Positions 34,243-44,970 of a stretch of DNA of 64,000 bases are shown in pieces. The stretch covers positions 2,790,001 to 2,854,000 of the forward strand of contig CM030714.1 of assembly GCA_017979445.1 (NCBI GenBank), in the 5' to 3' direction. This stretch comes from Akebia trifoliata (lineage: Eukaryota; Streptophyta; Magnoliopsida; Ranunculales; Lardizabalaceae). The position numbers and the translations under genes were made by a program. How positions within the stretch are numbered: position 1 is the first letter of the stretch; every line of letters begins with the position of its first letter. The notes beneath the pieces were generated by a model. It was not told the origin of the DNA, did not search any database, and saw only the letters and a program-made list of their open reading frames with translations.

Positions 34243-34350
34243 ATTAAACAAGAATAATTCAATTCTTAATATTTTGCTTAATATTAAATTATAAAATTGC
34301 CATGTTTTTCAAGTAAATTGATACAGTTGACTAGCAATCAAATCTTGATT

Positions 34351-34358
34351 TATAAAAG
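34351..34358 (+). promoter_or_regulatory. TATA box of F-box gene at 34409
   Basis: TATAAAAG lies 51 bp before the ATG and is conserved at 53369 and, as TATAAAGA, at 27563. The short spacing leaves a leader of about 20-30 nt. Confidence 0.5.
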
Positions 34359-34408
34359 CAATAAACCTTAACCCTTATTCTCTGTTATTGTTCGTCTATC
34401 GGTGAACG

Positions 34409-35458
34409 ATGGACATCATCCCATACGAAATCATTGCCAATATCCTTTTATGGCTTCCCATCAAATCTGTTCTTCAATGCAGGTGCGTATGCAAAACATG
34501 GTGTTCTATAATTTCTAATGCTCAATTCACTAATATGCTCCTTCACCGAGGAACTCAAACCAACCCCAACATCATCGTCTTACCTCGCTCCAGAAATGGT
34601 CATAACGAACTTTATTATGTGGAAGATGACGAGGATGAATTACAAGAATTCATTATTGGCGCTACAAGATTTGATGTCCCATTCATCAGCCAAACCACAT
34701 TTGAAGTGATTGGTTCTTGCAATGGTCTCTCATGCTTATTGTCTTCCACCAATGATCAAAATCAAATCATTTACGTATTTATTCCCGAAACTGGAGATCA
34801 CATGGAACTCCCCGAATTAACAATACCCACACATGGGTTCACAAAATGTCTATTTGGATTTGGTTTCAGTGTCTCTACACAGGAATTAAAGGTGGTGCAA
34901 GTGTTATTTTACACGGATGAATTTAGTTCGTCCCACTGTTTAGAGTCTATAGTTCAAGTTTATACACTTGGCAGTAGTTCATGGAGAAGGATAGGTAATG
35001 CCCCTGTTGCGCTTGCAGCAGGGCAAGTTTGTTCTTCAACATTTATCAATGGATCTCTTCATTGGATAACGCCTCACTCTGAACAACCTGATGGCCCAGT
35101 TTCCATTTTTTCCAAGATGGGCATTGTGTCATTTGACTTGAGTGTGGAAGAATTTGGAGTCGTTCCAAAACCTGAATCTCATGTGGTTGTGAATTATCCG
35201 CCGAAATGTTTCTCGGACTCTTATCAACTTGGTGTGTTAGGAGGGTGTCTTTCTGTGGCAGATTTCTCTTCTAACCACACAATTGATGTATGGGTTATGA
35301 AGAGTTATAATGTGAAGGAGTCTTGGATCAAACAGTTTACTATACCACAAAATTCGCCAGCTTGGTTCTCTTATATGCTCCTTGGTTTCGGAATGCAAAA
35401 CTTGGAACTCTTCAAGTTGGGATTCAGAAACTCTTGGATATTGATGCTGCATGGTTGA
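34409..35458 (+). CDS. F-box protein with FBA domain, unit 1 copy (349 aa)
   Basis: Predicted SCF substrate receptor. F-box at about residues 3-42 (MDIIPYEIIANILLWLPIKS, CRCVCKTWCSII). FBA motifs: GSCNGLSCLLSS, VFIPETGDHMELPEL (Pro replaces the usual Asn of FNP), LFGFGFSVSTQELKVVQVLFY, VYTLGSSSWRRIG, NGSLHWITP, VSFDLSVEEFGVVPKPE, QLGVLGGCLSVADFSS, IDVWVMKSYNVKESWIKQF. It carries the derived, one-frame-over C-terminus (LELFKLGFRNSWILMLHG). It differs from the unit 2 copy at 53427 in only five residues by my count (M/T43, V/F57, Q/R, E/K, G/E). Uninterrupted and of full length for this subclade. Confidence 0.93.
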   Translation: MDIIPYEIIANILLWLPIKSVLQCRCVCKTWCSIISNAQFTNMLLHRGTQTNPNIIVLPRSRNGHNELYYVEDDEDELQEFIIGATRFDVPFISQTTFEVIGSCNGLSCLLSSTNDQNQIIYVFIPETGDHMELPELTIPTHGFTKCLFGFGFSVSTQELKVVQVLFYTDEFSSSHCLESIVQVYTLGSSSWRRIGNAPVALAAGQVCSSTFINGSLHWITPHSEQPDGPVSIFSKMGIVSFDLSVEEFGVVPKPESHVVVNYPPKCFSDSYQLGVLGGCLSVADFSSNHTIDVWVMKSYNVKESWIKQFTIPQNSPAWFSYMLLGFGMQNLELFKLGFRNSWILMLHG

Positions 35459-36140
35459 CACAATACTGTTTTTGTGCATGTGGGGTGCCTCCTTTTGCCA
35501 AATCAGTTTCCGCAGGAAGAAAGAATAAGGCCTTGTCTTAGTTGTTGTTGTTGTTGCTGTTGGTGGTGGTGGTGTCGTTGTTTTTGTTGTTCTAAACATT
35601 ATGTGTTATGAGAAGAGCTTTATTGACGTTTGTATTATATGTGCCTGTACCTTTATTGTTGAACTTATATTAATTGTTTTAGAATTGTGTGTCATCTTTG
35701 CTTTGATGTATCTTTGTTGTAAAACCTTTACACTTCATTTTCTTTATAAAGAGTGAATTAAAGAGGTAGCTTTTCCTACACATTTCTCTTGTCGTCACAA
35801 AACAGGAACAGAACCAAAAAAAAAAAAAACATTGTTATGATGCATTTTAGATCAGATGAATTGAGTTTTATAAGAACTTAATGGTGGGAATAGAAGAAGA
35901 CACATTGAACAACATTCGGAAAACAGGCTACTTTGAACGAAATCTTGATGTGAGATCTTCCCCAGTAGTGATTGGTTGAAAATCGGACCAACCGATGGTC
36001 TTAACAGGCTCAACATGATTTTGAAGGATTGATAAGCTAATTGGTATCGTTACCATTCGTTAATAATGATAGACGACGGATAACCCTAAGGGCCTGTTTG
36101 GAAGAAAGAGTTGGGGAATGAAAGTTAGCAATTCAAAGAA
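35459..36140. other. 3' flank of F-box gene, unit 1
   Basis: Matches 54477-55135 of unit 2. A (GTT/GGT)n stretch at 35540-35590 is a length-variable repeat. Confidence 0.7.
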
Positions 36141-37843
36141 GTTGCTAGAAACGGGCGTGTTTGGAATAACCAACCTCAGAAAGCTGAACTCCCCAACTCT
36201 GCATAACTCTTATTTTGAGCTGAGTTATAAGTCTCTATTTATGAGCTGAGAGTTATAACTTCCTATCACATGAGAGTTGAGACCTTATAACCCAATATAA
36301 GAAAACAAATGATGATGATGATGATATAATAATCATGATTGTGATTATGATCATCTTTACCACCACTCGAGTGGAGTTCTCTATAACTCTGGGATAATTC
36401 TCATAAGCAACCAAATACTAGACTTATAATCTGGAAAAAAAAGGATAAATTATCAAATCAGGAAAGGACGAAGACGAAAAAATAAATGCCATGGAAAGAG
36501 GTTTCCTTAATTCATACTATTTTTTTATTTATTATATCAAGATCTATATAAGAGATTTCATATAAAAAAAAGATATAAAAAAAAAAAAAAGTATCTAATC
36601 CTACTTATCTCTGTCAATTGAGATTTAGGATTTTGTATATGGCTCACTCTTGCAGTCTGAACTATCGAATGTAAAAGAGTTAAAAATGGGACAAAGTAGA
36701 CAATTTCTATTACGTCGAGATTGAATATGCCCTGTTCTGTGGATTTTTCTCTTTCAGATTTTAATATCCGTTTAGAATTTCATTAGAAAAAAGGGAAGGA
36801 AGGTAAAAAGACGATAGAGTCGTGTGTATTGATGCAGAACTAAATATGAATTTTTTTCCAATTTGATGAAAATTAAAAGACCCTGATAATAATAAAATTA
36901 AATATAACATGGGATTTAAAATTTGGTGTTGATCAACTGTCACTTCTCCTTCCTCACATTATATTAGTAAAAGATAGATAGAGATATCTGGGTAGATACA
37001 AGCATCTTTGAGCAAATATATATCATCAACTTTGAAGTTGACATTTTAGTGGTTATGATAGAAGCATGTTCACCTACCCTAAGTTCTCCAATGCAGGTGC
37101 ATTTGCAAGACTTTCTTTAATTTCTAACTCTTGATTCACTAACATGTTTCTTCTCCGAGTAACTCAAACCAATCCCAACCAGTCGTAACGAACTGTATTT
37201 TTTAGAAGATATCGAGAATGATTTCCAAGAATGCTTTATATTCAGGGTTACAAGATATGATGTTCCATTTGTTGAATCCCCATTTGAAGTGATTGGTGGT
37301 TGCATTGGCCTCCTATGCTTGTCTTCGATCCACAATCGAAGTCACCTAATTTGCATATTTAATCCGACAATTGGAGAACACATGAAGCTCCCTGAATTGA
37401 CAATCCCCACACATGGGTTTGCAAAATGTCTATTTGGATTTGGTTTCAGAATCTTTACACATCCCGTATTATTGGATTCACGATTAGGACAATCCAAAAG
37501 ATTAAAGCAACCTAATATTTACCTGAAAATGTTGACATGTTTCTGAATGCCAACAATTATAAATGTCGACACTAAACAAGACTTTTTTGTTCTATGTCGA
37601 CATTTTTTATATATCGATTTCTAAATATCGACATTGATGTTTTCCGTGGGGGTGTTCTAATACTGGTAAAACTTACATTAGCCACTTTTCAATTATTCGG
37701 GTTGCCCTTACCAATTCGTAGGGTGCCTTTATAATTCCCCTACTACTTTTGATTTGATATATCTACTTGTTAATGGCAGTAATTTCAGTTTAGATTCTTC
37801 AAATGATGTGATTTGCCCATATAGTGCTAGAGAGTTAAAAGAA
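36141..37843. other. 1.7-kb segment present only in unit 1
   Basis: Both ends carry AAAGAA, and unit 2 jumps from 'attcaaagaa' straight to 'tacctataattatg' (55135). It contains a GGGCCTGTTTGG-type repeat end (from 36093), sequence similar to 26600-27480 and the F-box fragment at 37086. A deletion in unit 2 at AAAGAA microhomology is the simplest reading. Confidence 0.8.
37086..37467 (+). pseudogene. truncated F-box/FBA pseudogene
   Basis: Begins inside the F-box (tctccaatgcaggtgcattt, the CxCxCK region), runs through the acidic linker, DVPFVESPFEVIGGCIGLLC, ICIFNPTIGEHMKLPELTIP and CLFGFGF, then stops matching at about 37467. The first 25 codons and the whole second half are missing, and small deletions break the frame near 37110. 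Lost altogether from unit 2. Confidence 0.85.
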
Positions 37844-38927
37844 TACCTATAATTATGTATTCTTCTTTTTGGAAGTCAAAAGCAACGAAAAGAAAAAAAA
37901 AATGATGCTGTAGCTATGGGTAGTTACTTAATTATATGTAACTACCTTTTTTAATTATATCCGGAATTTCAAATTATCTCATAATCTTTACCTGATATCA
38001 GAGCAATCTTCCATGATCCTGACTTCTCTCCTAGATATTATAGCCCATTGTCCTTCTACTCTCATGTCATTCTGATCAAATTATCTCTCATAAGCATTTT
38101 ATCAAATAGGTCATGTCCATGTTCATTATAACTCCAATCTTGATTAAAAATAAATAAATCTGTTTTGATTGTCTAATGGCCAGTTTGCTCACCGTATTTG
38201 CATTGATTGTGTTTCAATCGATGGTCGTAGGTTCTCGAACCAAAACCCAGCACTTTGTTTCTATTTTGAGGTCGACTTTGAGATATTTGGGCTTTAAAGA
38301 ACCTATCAGAAAACCTTCCCAAAGTTAAACAAAAAAAATTAAAGACAAAATAAATGAGAGACAAATACTCGGAATTTATCATCAAATGTCTTAGTGGCTA
38401 ACATCATATTCCAATCAACTTGAATCGAGGGAAAAATAAAATTAAAATGCTATTAACTTAAGAGAGCTTAAAATCTTTTTATGTGGTTCAATATAGGGCT
38501 GAAAATGAAACACCCATATACCCAATTTTTTCCTCAAATTTTAGGATAATATCTAAATTCAAATTTTTATCAAAGTTTTAGGTGAATAATACCCGATTTA
38601 TTACCTAATTCTTGGGTCGCCCAAATTTTTACTCTTACCTGATTTTTTTATATTTTAATAACAAAAATTATATAATAAAAAATTAATTATTTAAATAGAT
38701 TTATAGATAAAATATATTTTTGTTGTCGTATACATGGGTAATAGGGTAGGATATAGCGTATATTCATACCCAATCCTATGAAACTTTTAGGTATCAAATA
38801 ATATTACCTGATTTTTTAATTGGGTAGAAAAAACGTTGTCCATATCCGATTTATTCAAGTCGGAGAGGAGTCAAGTAATCAGGTACCATTGGACGCATTG
38901 CCCTCCCTAGCTCAATGTATATATATA
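37468..38927. other. non-genic spacer, unit 1
   Basis: 37844-38927 matches 55136-56230 in unit 2. No gene; AT-rich, including a (TA)n tract at 38919-38927 that hosts the next element. Confidence 0.6.
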
Positions 38928-39282
38928 GGGTCACGTTCCAGGGCCAATTTTTTGGCAAAACATTTTTCAAAACATGAGTTAGAAGTTTTGGAATGGGCTG
39001 ATTTTTAGTAAGGATGATCTCTACGGTGAGGAGATCATCCTCACCAAAAATCAGCCCATTCCAAAACCTCTAACCCATGTTTACAAGTTGAAAAATCGTG
39101 GACCGTCCATTTTTTGTAAACTATTTTCGATGGGGTTAGAAATTTTGGAATGGGCTGATTTTTGGTGAGGATGATCTCCTCATCGTAGAGATCATCATCA
39201 CCAAAAATCAGCCCATTCCAAAACTTCTAACTCATGTTTTGAAAAATGTTTTGCCAAAAAATTGGCCCTTGAACGCCACCCA
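38928..39282. mobile_element. (TA)n-associated nested-palindrome element, arm type A
   Basis: Starts gggtcacgttccagggcc in (TA)n and ends ggcccttgaacgccaccc before (TA)n. The outer arm carries ttggcaaaacatttttcaaa and its inverse. Two hairpin arms follow, each with gaatgggctgatttt and aaaatcagcccattc. The unit 2 equivalent site holds a different element (56231-56609). Confidence 0.85.
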
Positions 39283-41059
39283 TAGATATATATATATATA
39301 TAAATCTATGTGATTCAATATTGTCAATTAATACCAACGACTTTACCCATCCTTGGTATTTGCCAAACTACACCCCCCCAAAAACATTTTAGGAAAAATT
39401 ACCTTAAGTATCCTGACAGAAGGGTTTCTTTTTAAATAGTCCCTAAGCTTTGAATGGTATCTAAATTGTTCATTTAGTAAACTATTTCGTTTTTTAATGG
39501 TCCTAGACCTCAACTCACTTTATAATTATAATGTTTTTGAAATAAACAAACTACCCTTTTGATAAATAATAAATTTTCTAATCATTGACCATAATGTCCT
39601 TGACTGAGAGACCATGTTGTTGTTCGAATTGACATGCTACCATCACATGAAAGAGAGGCATCACGTGAAAGACTGGGTCATACACGACGTTGTTGTCACA
39701 AATATATAAGTAGAGAATTTGCTTGGTGTCATATTATAGAGATAGAAGCAAAATGGTAAAAATTCTAATCCAAGACCGTTTAAAGGGGTAGTTAGAGAAT
39801 TGTGAGAGAGGACCAACAACACGAAATCTAACAAGGGTAGTTTTGTAAATTGGGGTCCTTGGCTGATTTGGGATTTTTTTTGAAATTTTAGATTGACTTT
39901 TCTGAAAGTAAAATATTTTTGAGAAATTGTGAAAATAGAAAAGAGAACAAAATGATAACTCATTGCCCCATGTTCTCAAAACGAACCCATTCTTAAAAAA
40001 AAGATGCCCAATGGGTCCATTTGATAGTTTCTTACCGAACTCATTCACAAACGATAACATGTAGTCGAGTAGGATCATTTTTTCCTTGATTGTGGTGAAT
40101 TGGAGCTGTTTTTAGAGGCAAGTAAGGCATATGCCTCAAACCATGAAGCACCTAAAAGGTATATCCATCAACATGAGGCATACACATTTTAACGCCTAGC
40201 TCACATTATTTTTTAAAATAATGCAATTCTTCTTCTTCTTCTCTTTCTATGTCACTTCTTTCTTTCTTGCTTTCTAAGCAAGATTTTGTAGCTTTTTTTT
40301 TATTATTTTTATTATGTTACTTCTATTTCTTTGCTCCTGATTTGCTACTTGTATGCAATATAATTTAAATGCTAAGAAATAAATTCAAATACAAAATTGT
40401 AATGTATACAAAGAAAATATTTGATTTGAGTTGATTTATTATAATTTTTTGTTACATTTTTTTATGGGTAAGTTGGACTTGAAACCCATGACCTCAAAGT
40501 TGCTTTGCAATGTGTAAAACCAATTAAGTTATGGGTCTAAGCCCCTGATTTTTTTTGTATATTTGATTTTATATGTAGATAAAATTATTGAAAAAAATAT
40601 ATTTAGTTGCATTTTTGCTATAAATATAAGATATTATTTTTTGTAGAGACTTTCAATTATTCAAATGCAAATTATTTATATTTTTTTAAAATATAAATTA
40701 TAATAATTATATTATTATTTATTGTAGTGGTTCAAAATTTGAAATTCGATTTTGTTCATTTGGAATTTAGAAATATGCCATGATTATTATGATATTTAAC
40801 TTTTTAATATTAAATATTTTAAATTTTATGTTACTAATTTATTTAAAAATATCATGCATGTGAGGCTTACGTCTCGTGGCAATAGCAAACGAAGCACCTT
40901 GTCTCATGCTTCAACGTAAAACACGTTCGACATTTACTTCTAGCAAATGTAGCAATCCAAAAACTTGTTTTGAGCAGCTTTTGAATTTGGCCCACTATTG
41001 GATATTTTCTTGGGAAAATTATTTTAAAAAAATTATTAAAAAAATAAATACATTTTTTT
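39283..41059. other. non-genic repeat-derived spacer, unit 1
   Basis: 39283-40379 matches 56610-57650. 40380-41326 is missing from unit 2 (TTAAA at both ends). No gene found; the small minus-strand frames at 39661-40078 have no recognisable domain. Confidence 0.6.
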
Positions 41060-41400
41060 TAATTATCAAAACAAATTCAAATTGGCATTTCAAGCACAAT
41101 TTTATTTTATATATATAAAAAAAATTCAAATTTCGATTAAAAAAATATGTGTTACATGGACGCTGTTTTTTGCACACAATCCTTGAGGCCCTGTGATGTG
41201 TTGGCTCACAACTCAACAAACGTTTGACATGTGGCACAATGACACTAGCAATAAAGACAATTTCTCTCTCTTGCGTGCTACCCACATATTTATTTTTTTA
41301 GATTTCAAATCTTAAAAAGGGTCGTTGGACCCACATTGATTATCACATTGACAATCCAACAACACAACCATTTAGATTTCATGCAAATATATATATATAT

Positions 41401-41778
41401 GGAAATGTTCTACACCCTAAGCTTTACCCTACACTTTAACAAACGTGTTTTGTCCTACATGGGTTAGAAGTTTTGGAATGGGCTGATTTTTGGTGTGGAT
41501 GATCTCCATGATTAGAAGATCATCCTCACAAAAAATCAGTTCATTCCGAAATTGTTAGCCCCATGTTTACAAGTTGAAAAATCGTGGACCATCCATTTTT
41601 TGTAAACAATATTTTATGGGGTTAGAAGTTTTGGAATTGGCTGATTTTTAATGAGGATAATCTCCTCACAATAGAGATAATCCTCACTAAAAATCAGCTT
41701 ATTCCAAAACTTCTAACCCATGTAGGACAAAACACGTTTTTTAAAGTGTAGGGTAAAGCTTAGGGTGGCGAACGGGAC
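41401..41778. mobile_element. (TA)n nested-palindrome element, cluster copy 1, arm type B
   Basis: Outer arms: taagctttaccctacacttt and its inverse aaagtgtagggtaaagctta. The two hairpins share loop words tctccatgattagaaga and ctcctcacaatagagat. Confidence 0.85.
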
Positions 41779-41789
41779 AGATTCGTATA

Positions 41790-42157
41790 GGGTCGGGTTC
41801 TGTAGACACATAAAGCTACTCATAAAACTACAACGTTTTTGTCTTATATGATAACAAAGATTCGGAATAGGCTGATTTTTTGTGAGGATGATCTCTATGG
41901 TGAAGGGATCATCATTGCAAAAAATCATCCCATTCCAAAACTTCTAAGCCCATCAAAAGTGATTTACAAAAATTAGATGGTCTAAAAATTTTTCAACTTG
42001 TAAACATGGGGCTAGAAATATTATAATAAGCTGATTTTTGACAAGATGATCTCTTCACCATAGAGATCATCCTCACAAAAAATCAGCCCATTCCAAACAT
42101 TTTTGCCCTTATAAGACAAAACACGTTGTAGCTTTATGTGTATACGGATCCTAATCC
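41790..42157. mobile_element. (TA)n nested-palindrome element, cluster copy 2, arm type C
   Basis: Outer arms gacacataaagctact and gtagctttatgtgta. Begins ggtcgggttc after 'tcgta', ends ggatcctaatcc before (TA)n. Confidence 0.85.
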
Positions 42158-42181
42158 ATATATATATATATTATATATATA

Positions 42182-42535
42182 GGGTAGCGTTCAATGGCTA
42201 ACTTTTTGGCAAAACATTTTTCAAAACATGAGTTAGAAGTTTTGGAATGGGCTGATTTTTGGTGAGGACGATCTCTACGGTGAGGAGATTATCCTCACCA
42301 AAAATCAGCCCATTCCAAAACTTCTAACCCATGTTTACAAGTTGAAAAATCATGGACCGTCCATTTTTTGTAAACTGTTTTTGATGGGGTTAGAAGTTTT
42401 GGAATTGGCTGATTTTTGGTGATGATGATCTCCTCACCGTAGAGATCATCCTCACCAAAAATTAGCCCATTTCAAAACTTCTAACTCATGTTTTGAAAAA
42501 TGTTTTGCCAAAAAGTTTGCCATTGAACGCGACCT
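42182..42535. mobile_element. (TA)n nested-palindrome element, cluster copy 3, arm type A
   Basis: The clearest copy. Hairpin arm 1 is about 42233-42330 with loop atctctacggtgaggagat; arm 2 is about 42387-42488 with loop atctcctcaccgtagagat, the exact reverse complement. Centre: gtttacaagttg ... ttttttgtaaac. Ends gggtagcgttcaatggc and gccattgaacgcgacc. Confidence 0.9.
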
Positions 42536-42570
42536 ATTATATATATATATATTTATATATATATATATAT

Positions 42571-42926
42571 GGGTCCCGTTTAACAACAAAACATTTTGGC
42601 AAAACATTTTTCAAAACATGGGTTAGAGGTTTTGGAATGGGCTGATTTTTGGTGATGATGATCTCTACGGTGAGGAGATCATCCTTACCAAAATTCAGCC
42701 CATTCCAAAACTTCTAGTCCCAGTTTACAAGTTGAAAAATCGTGGATCGTCCATTTTTTGTAAATCATTTTCGATGGGGTTAGAAGTTTTGGAATGAGCT
42801 GATTTTTCGTGATGATGATCTCCTCACCGTAGAGATCATCCTCAGCAAAAATCAGCCCATTCCAAAACCTCTAACCTATGTTTTGAAAAATGTTTTTTCA
42901 AAATGTTTGTTGCTGGAACATTTCCC
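42571..42926. mobile_element. (TA)n nested-palindrome element, cluster copy 4, arm type A
   Basis: Begins gggtcccgtttaacaac, ends ggaacatttccc. Same inner loops as copy 3 (ctctacggtgaggag / ctcctcaccgtagag). Confidence 0.88.
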
Positions 42927-42950
42927 TATATATATATATATATATATATA

Positions 42951-43329
42951 GGGTAGCGTTCAAGGGCAAAACTTTTTAGCAAACTTTTGGCAAAAAACAT
43001 TTTCAAAACATGGGTTAGAGGTTTTGGAATGGGCTGATTTTTGGTGAGGATGATCTCTATGGGAGTAGATCATCCTCACCAAAAAATCAGCCCATTCCAA
43101 AACTTCTAACCCATGTTTACCAGTTGAAAAATCGTGGACCGTCCATTTTTTGTAAACTGTTTTTGATGGGTTAGAAGTTTTGGAATGGGCTGATTTTTTG
43201 GTGATGATGATCTCCTCACTGTAGAGATCATCCTCACCAAAAAATCAGCCCATTCCAAAACCTCTAACTCATGTTTTGAAAAATGTTTTGCCAAAAAGTT
43301 TGCTAAAAGTTGGCCATTGAACGCCCCCC
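42951..43329. mobile_element. (TA)n nested-palindrome element, cluster copy 5, arm type A
   Basis: Begins gggtagcgttcaagggc, ends gccattgaacgcccccc. One arm loop is shortened (tctatgggagtagat). Confidence 0.88.
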
Positions 43330-43339
43330 ATATATATAT

Positions 43340-43734
43340 GGGTCAGGTTCAAGGGACATGAGAAAAACATGTAAAAACAATGTAACATTAATAAAATTTT
43401 AAAATATGGGTTAGAAATTTCAGATTGAGCTGAATTTTTGTGAGGATGATCTCTATAATGGGAAGATCATTCGAAAAAAAAAATCAGTCTAATCTGAAAC
43501 TTCTAACCCCATTAAAAGTGATTTAGAATGTGGACCGTCGATTTTTTATCAATAATTTGAAAATCACTTTTGATACATTTAGAAGTTTCAGATTCAACTG
43601 ATTTTTTGGGAGGATGATCTTCTCATAATGGTGACCATCCTCGCAAAAAATCAGCTCAATCCAATACCACTAACCCATATTTTGAAAAACCATTGTTTTT
43701 TCATATGTTTTTACACATGGCCCTTGAACCGCCC

Positions 43735-43737
<3 letters not shown>
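43340..43737. mobile_element. (TA)n nested-palindrome element, cluster copy 6, arm type F
   Basis: Outer arms ggttcaagggacatgag and catggcccttgaacc. The most diverged core of the cluster (agattgagctgaatttttg). Confidence 0.8.
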
Positions 43738-43776
<39 letters not shown>

Positions 43777-44160
43777 GGGTCACGTTCCTAAGACTCATAT
43801 TGAGACTCACATTGCGACACACCGTTTTGTCTTATATGGGCAAAAATGTTTGGAATGAGCTGATTTTTTGTGAGGATGATCTCTGTGATGAGGGGATCAT
43901 CTTGGCAAAAAATCATCCCATTCCAAAACTTCTAACCCCATCAAAATTGATTTACAAAAAATTGGACGGTCTATAATTTTTCACAAAAATTGGACGGTCT
44001 AGAAGTTTCATAATGAGCTGATTTTTTGGCAAGGATGATCTCCTCACCATAGAGATCATCCTCACAAAAAATCAGCCCATTCCAAAATATTTTTGCCCAT
44101 ATAAGACAAAACGGTGTTGTCGCAATGTGAGTCCCAATATGAGTCTTAGGAACGCTGTTC
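43777..44160. mobile_element. (TA)n nested-palindrome element, cluster copy 7, arm type D
   Basis: Outer arms cctaagactcatattgagac and gtcccaatatgagtcttagg. Contains a short internal duplication of acaaaaattggacggtct (about 43965 and 43985). Near twin of copy 8. Confidence 0.88.
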
Positions 44161-44180
44161 TATATATATATATATATATA

Positions 44181-44560
44181 GGGTCACGTTCCTAAGACTA
44201 TATTGAGACTCACATTGCGACACACCATTTTGTCTTATATGGCAAAAATGTTTGGAATAAGCTGATTTTTTGTGAGGATGATCTCTGTGATGAGGGGATC
44301 ATCCTGGAAAAAAATCATCCAATTCCAAAACTTCTAACCCCATCAAAATTGATTTACAAAAATTGGACGGTCTATAATTTTTCAACAAAAATTGGACGGT
44401 CTAGAAGTTTCATAATGAGCTGATTTTTGGCAAGGATGATCTCCTCACCATAGAGATCATCCTCACAAAAAATCAGCTCATTCCAACACATTTTGCCCAT
44501 ATAAGACAAAACGGTTGTGTCGCCAATGTGAGTCCCAATATGAGTTTAGGAACGCTGTTC
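44181..44560. mobile_element. (TA)n nested-palindrome element, cluster copy 8, arm type D
   Basis: Almost the same as copy 7, including the internal duplication, and separated from it by only 20 bases of (TA)n. Probably a recent tandem copy. Confidence 0.88.
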
Positions 44561-44598
44561 ATATTATATTATATATATATATATATATATAATATATA

Positions 44599-44970
44599 GG
44601 AAAAATGTTCGGCACCAAACATTTTGGCAAATATTTGACAAAACATTTTTCAAAACATGGGTTAGAAGTTTTGGAATTGGCTAATTTTTGGTGAGGATGA
44701 TCTCTATAGGAGGAGGAGATCATCACCAAAAATCAGCCCATTCCAAAACTTTTAACCCCATCAAAAATGATTTCAAAAAATGGACGGCACGATTTTTCAA
44801 CTTGTAACGTGGGGCTAGAAGTTTTGGAATGGGCTGATTTTGGGAGGATGATCTCCTCACCGTAGAGATCATCCTCACCAAAAATCAGCCCATTCCAAAA
44901 CTTCTAACCCATGTAGGACAAAAATGGTTGGCTAAATGTTAGCCAAAATGTTTGGTGCTGAATGGGACCC
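44599..44970. mobile_element. (TA)n nested-palindrome element, cluster copy 9, hybrid arms (type E)
   Basis: Tips ggcaccaaacattttggc and gccaaaatgtttggtgc pair. Next to the core, the left side has the type A phrase (acatttttcaaaacatg) but the right side has the type B phrase (catgtaggacaaaaa), so the two arms come from different types. Confidence 0.85.

Noticed and set aside
35237..35599. Minus-strand frames opposite F-box gene ends (also 54255-54602 and 63496-63891)
   Set aside because: Shadows of the coding strand; their Thr/Pro repeats come from the (GTT/GGT)n flank.
43741..43770. (TA)n tracts as AT-rich origins or matrix attachment regions
   Set aside because: No other supporting signal; they are explained as targets and borders of the palindromic elements.
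41401..44970. Regularly spaced palindromic repeats resembling a CRISPR array
   Set aside because: Repeat units are 350-400 bp, spacers are (TA)n, the host is a plant, and there are no cas genes.
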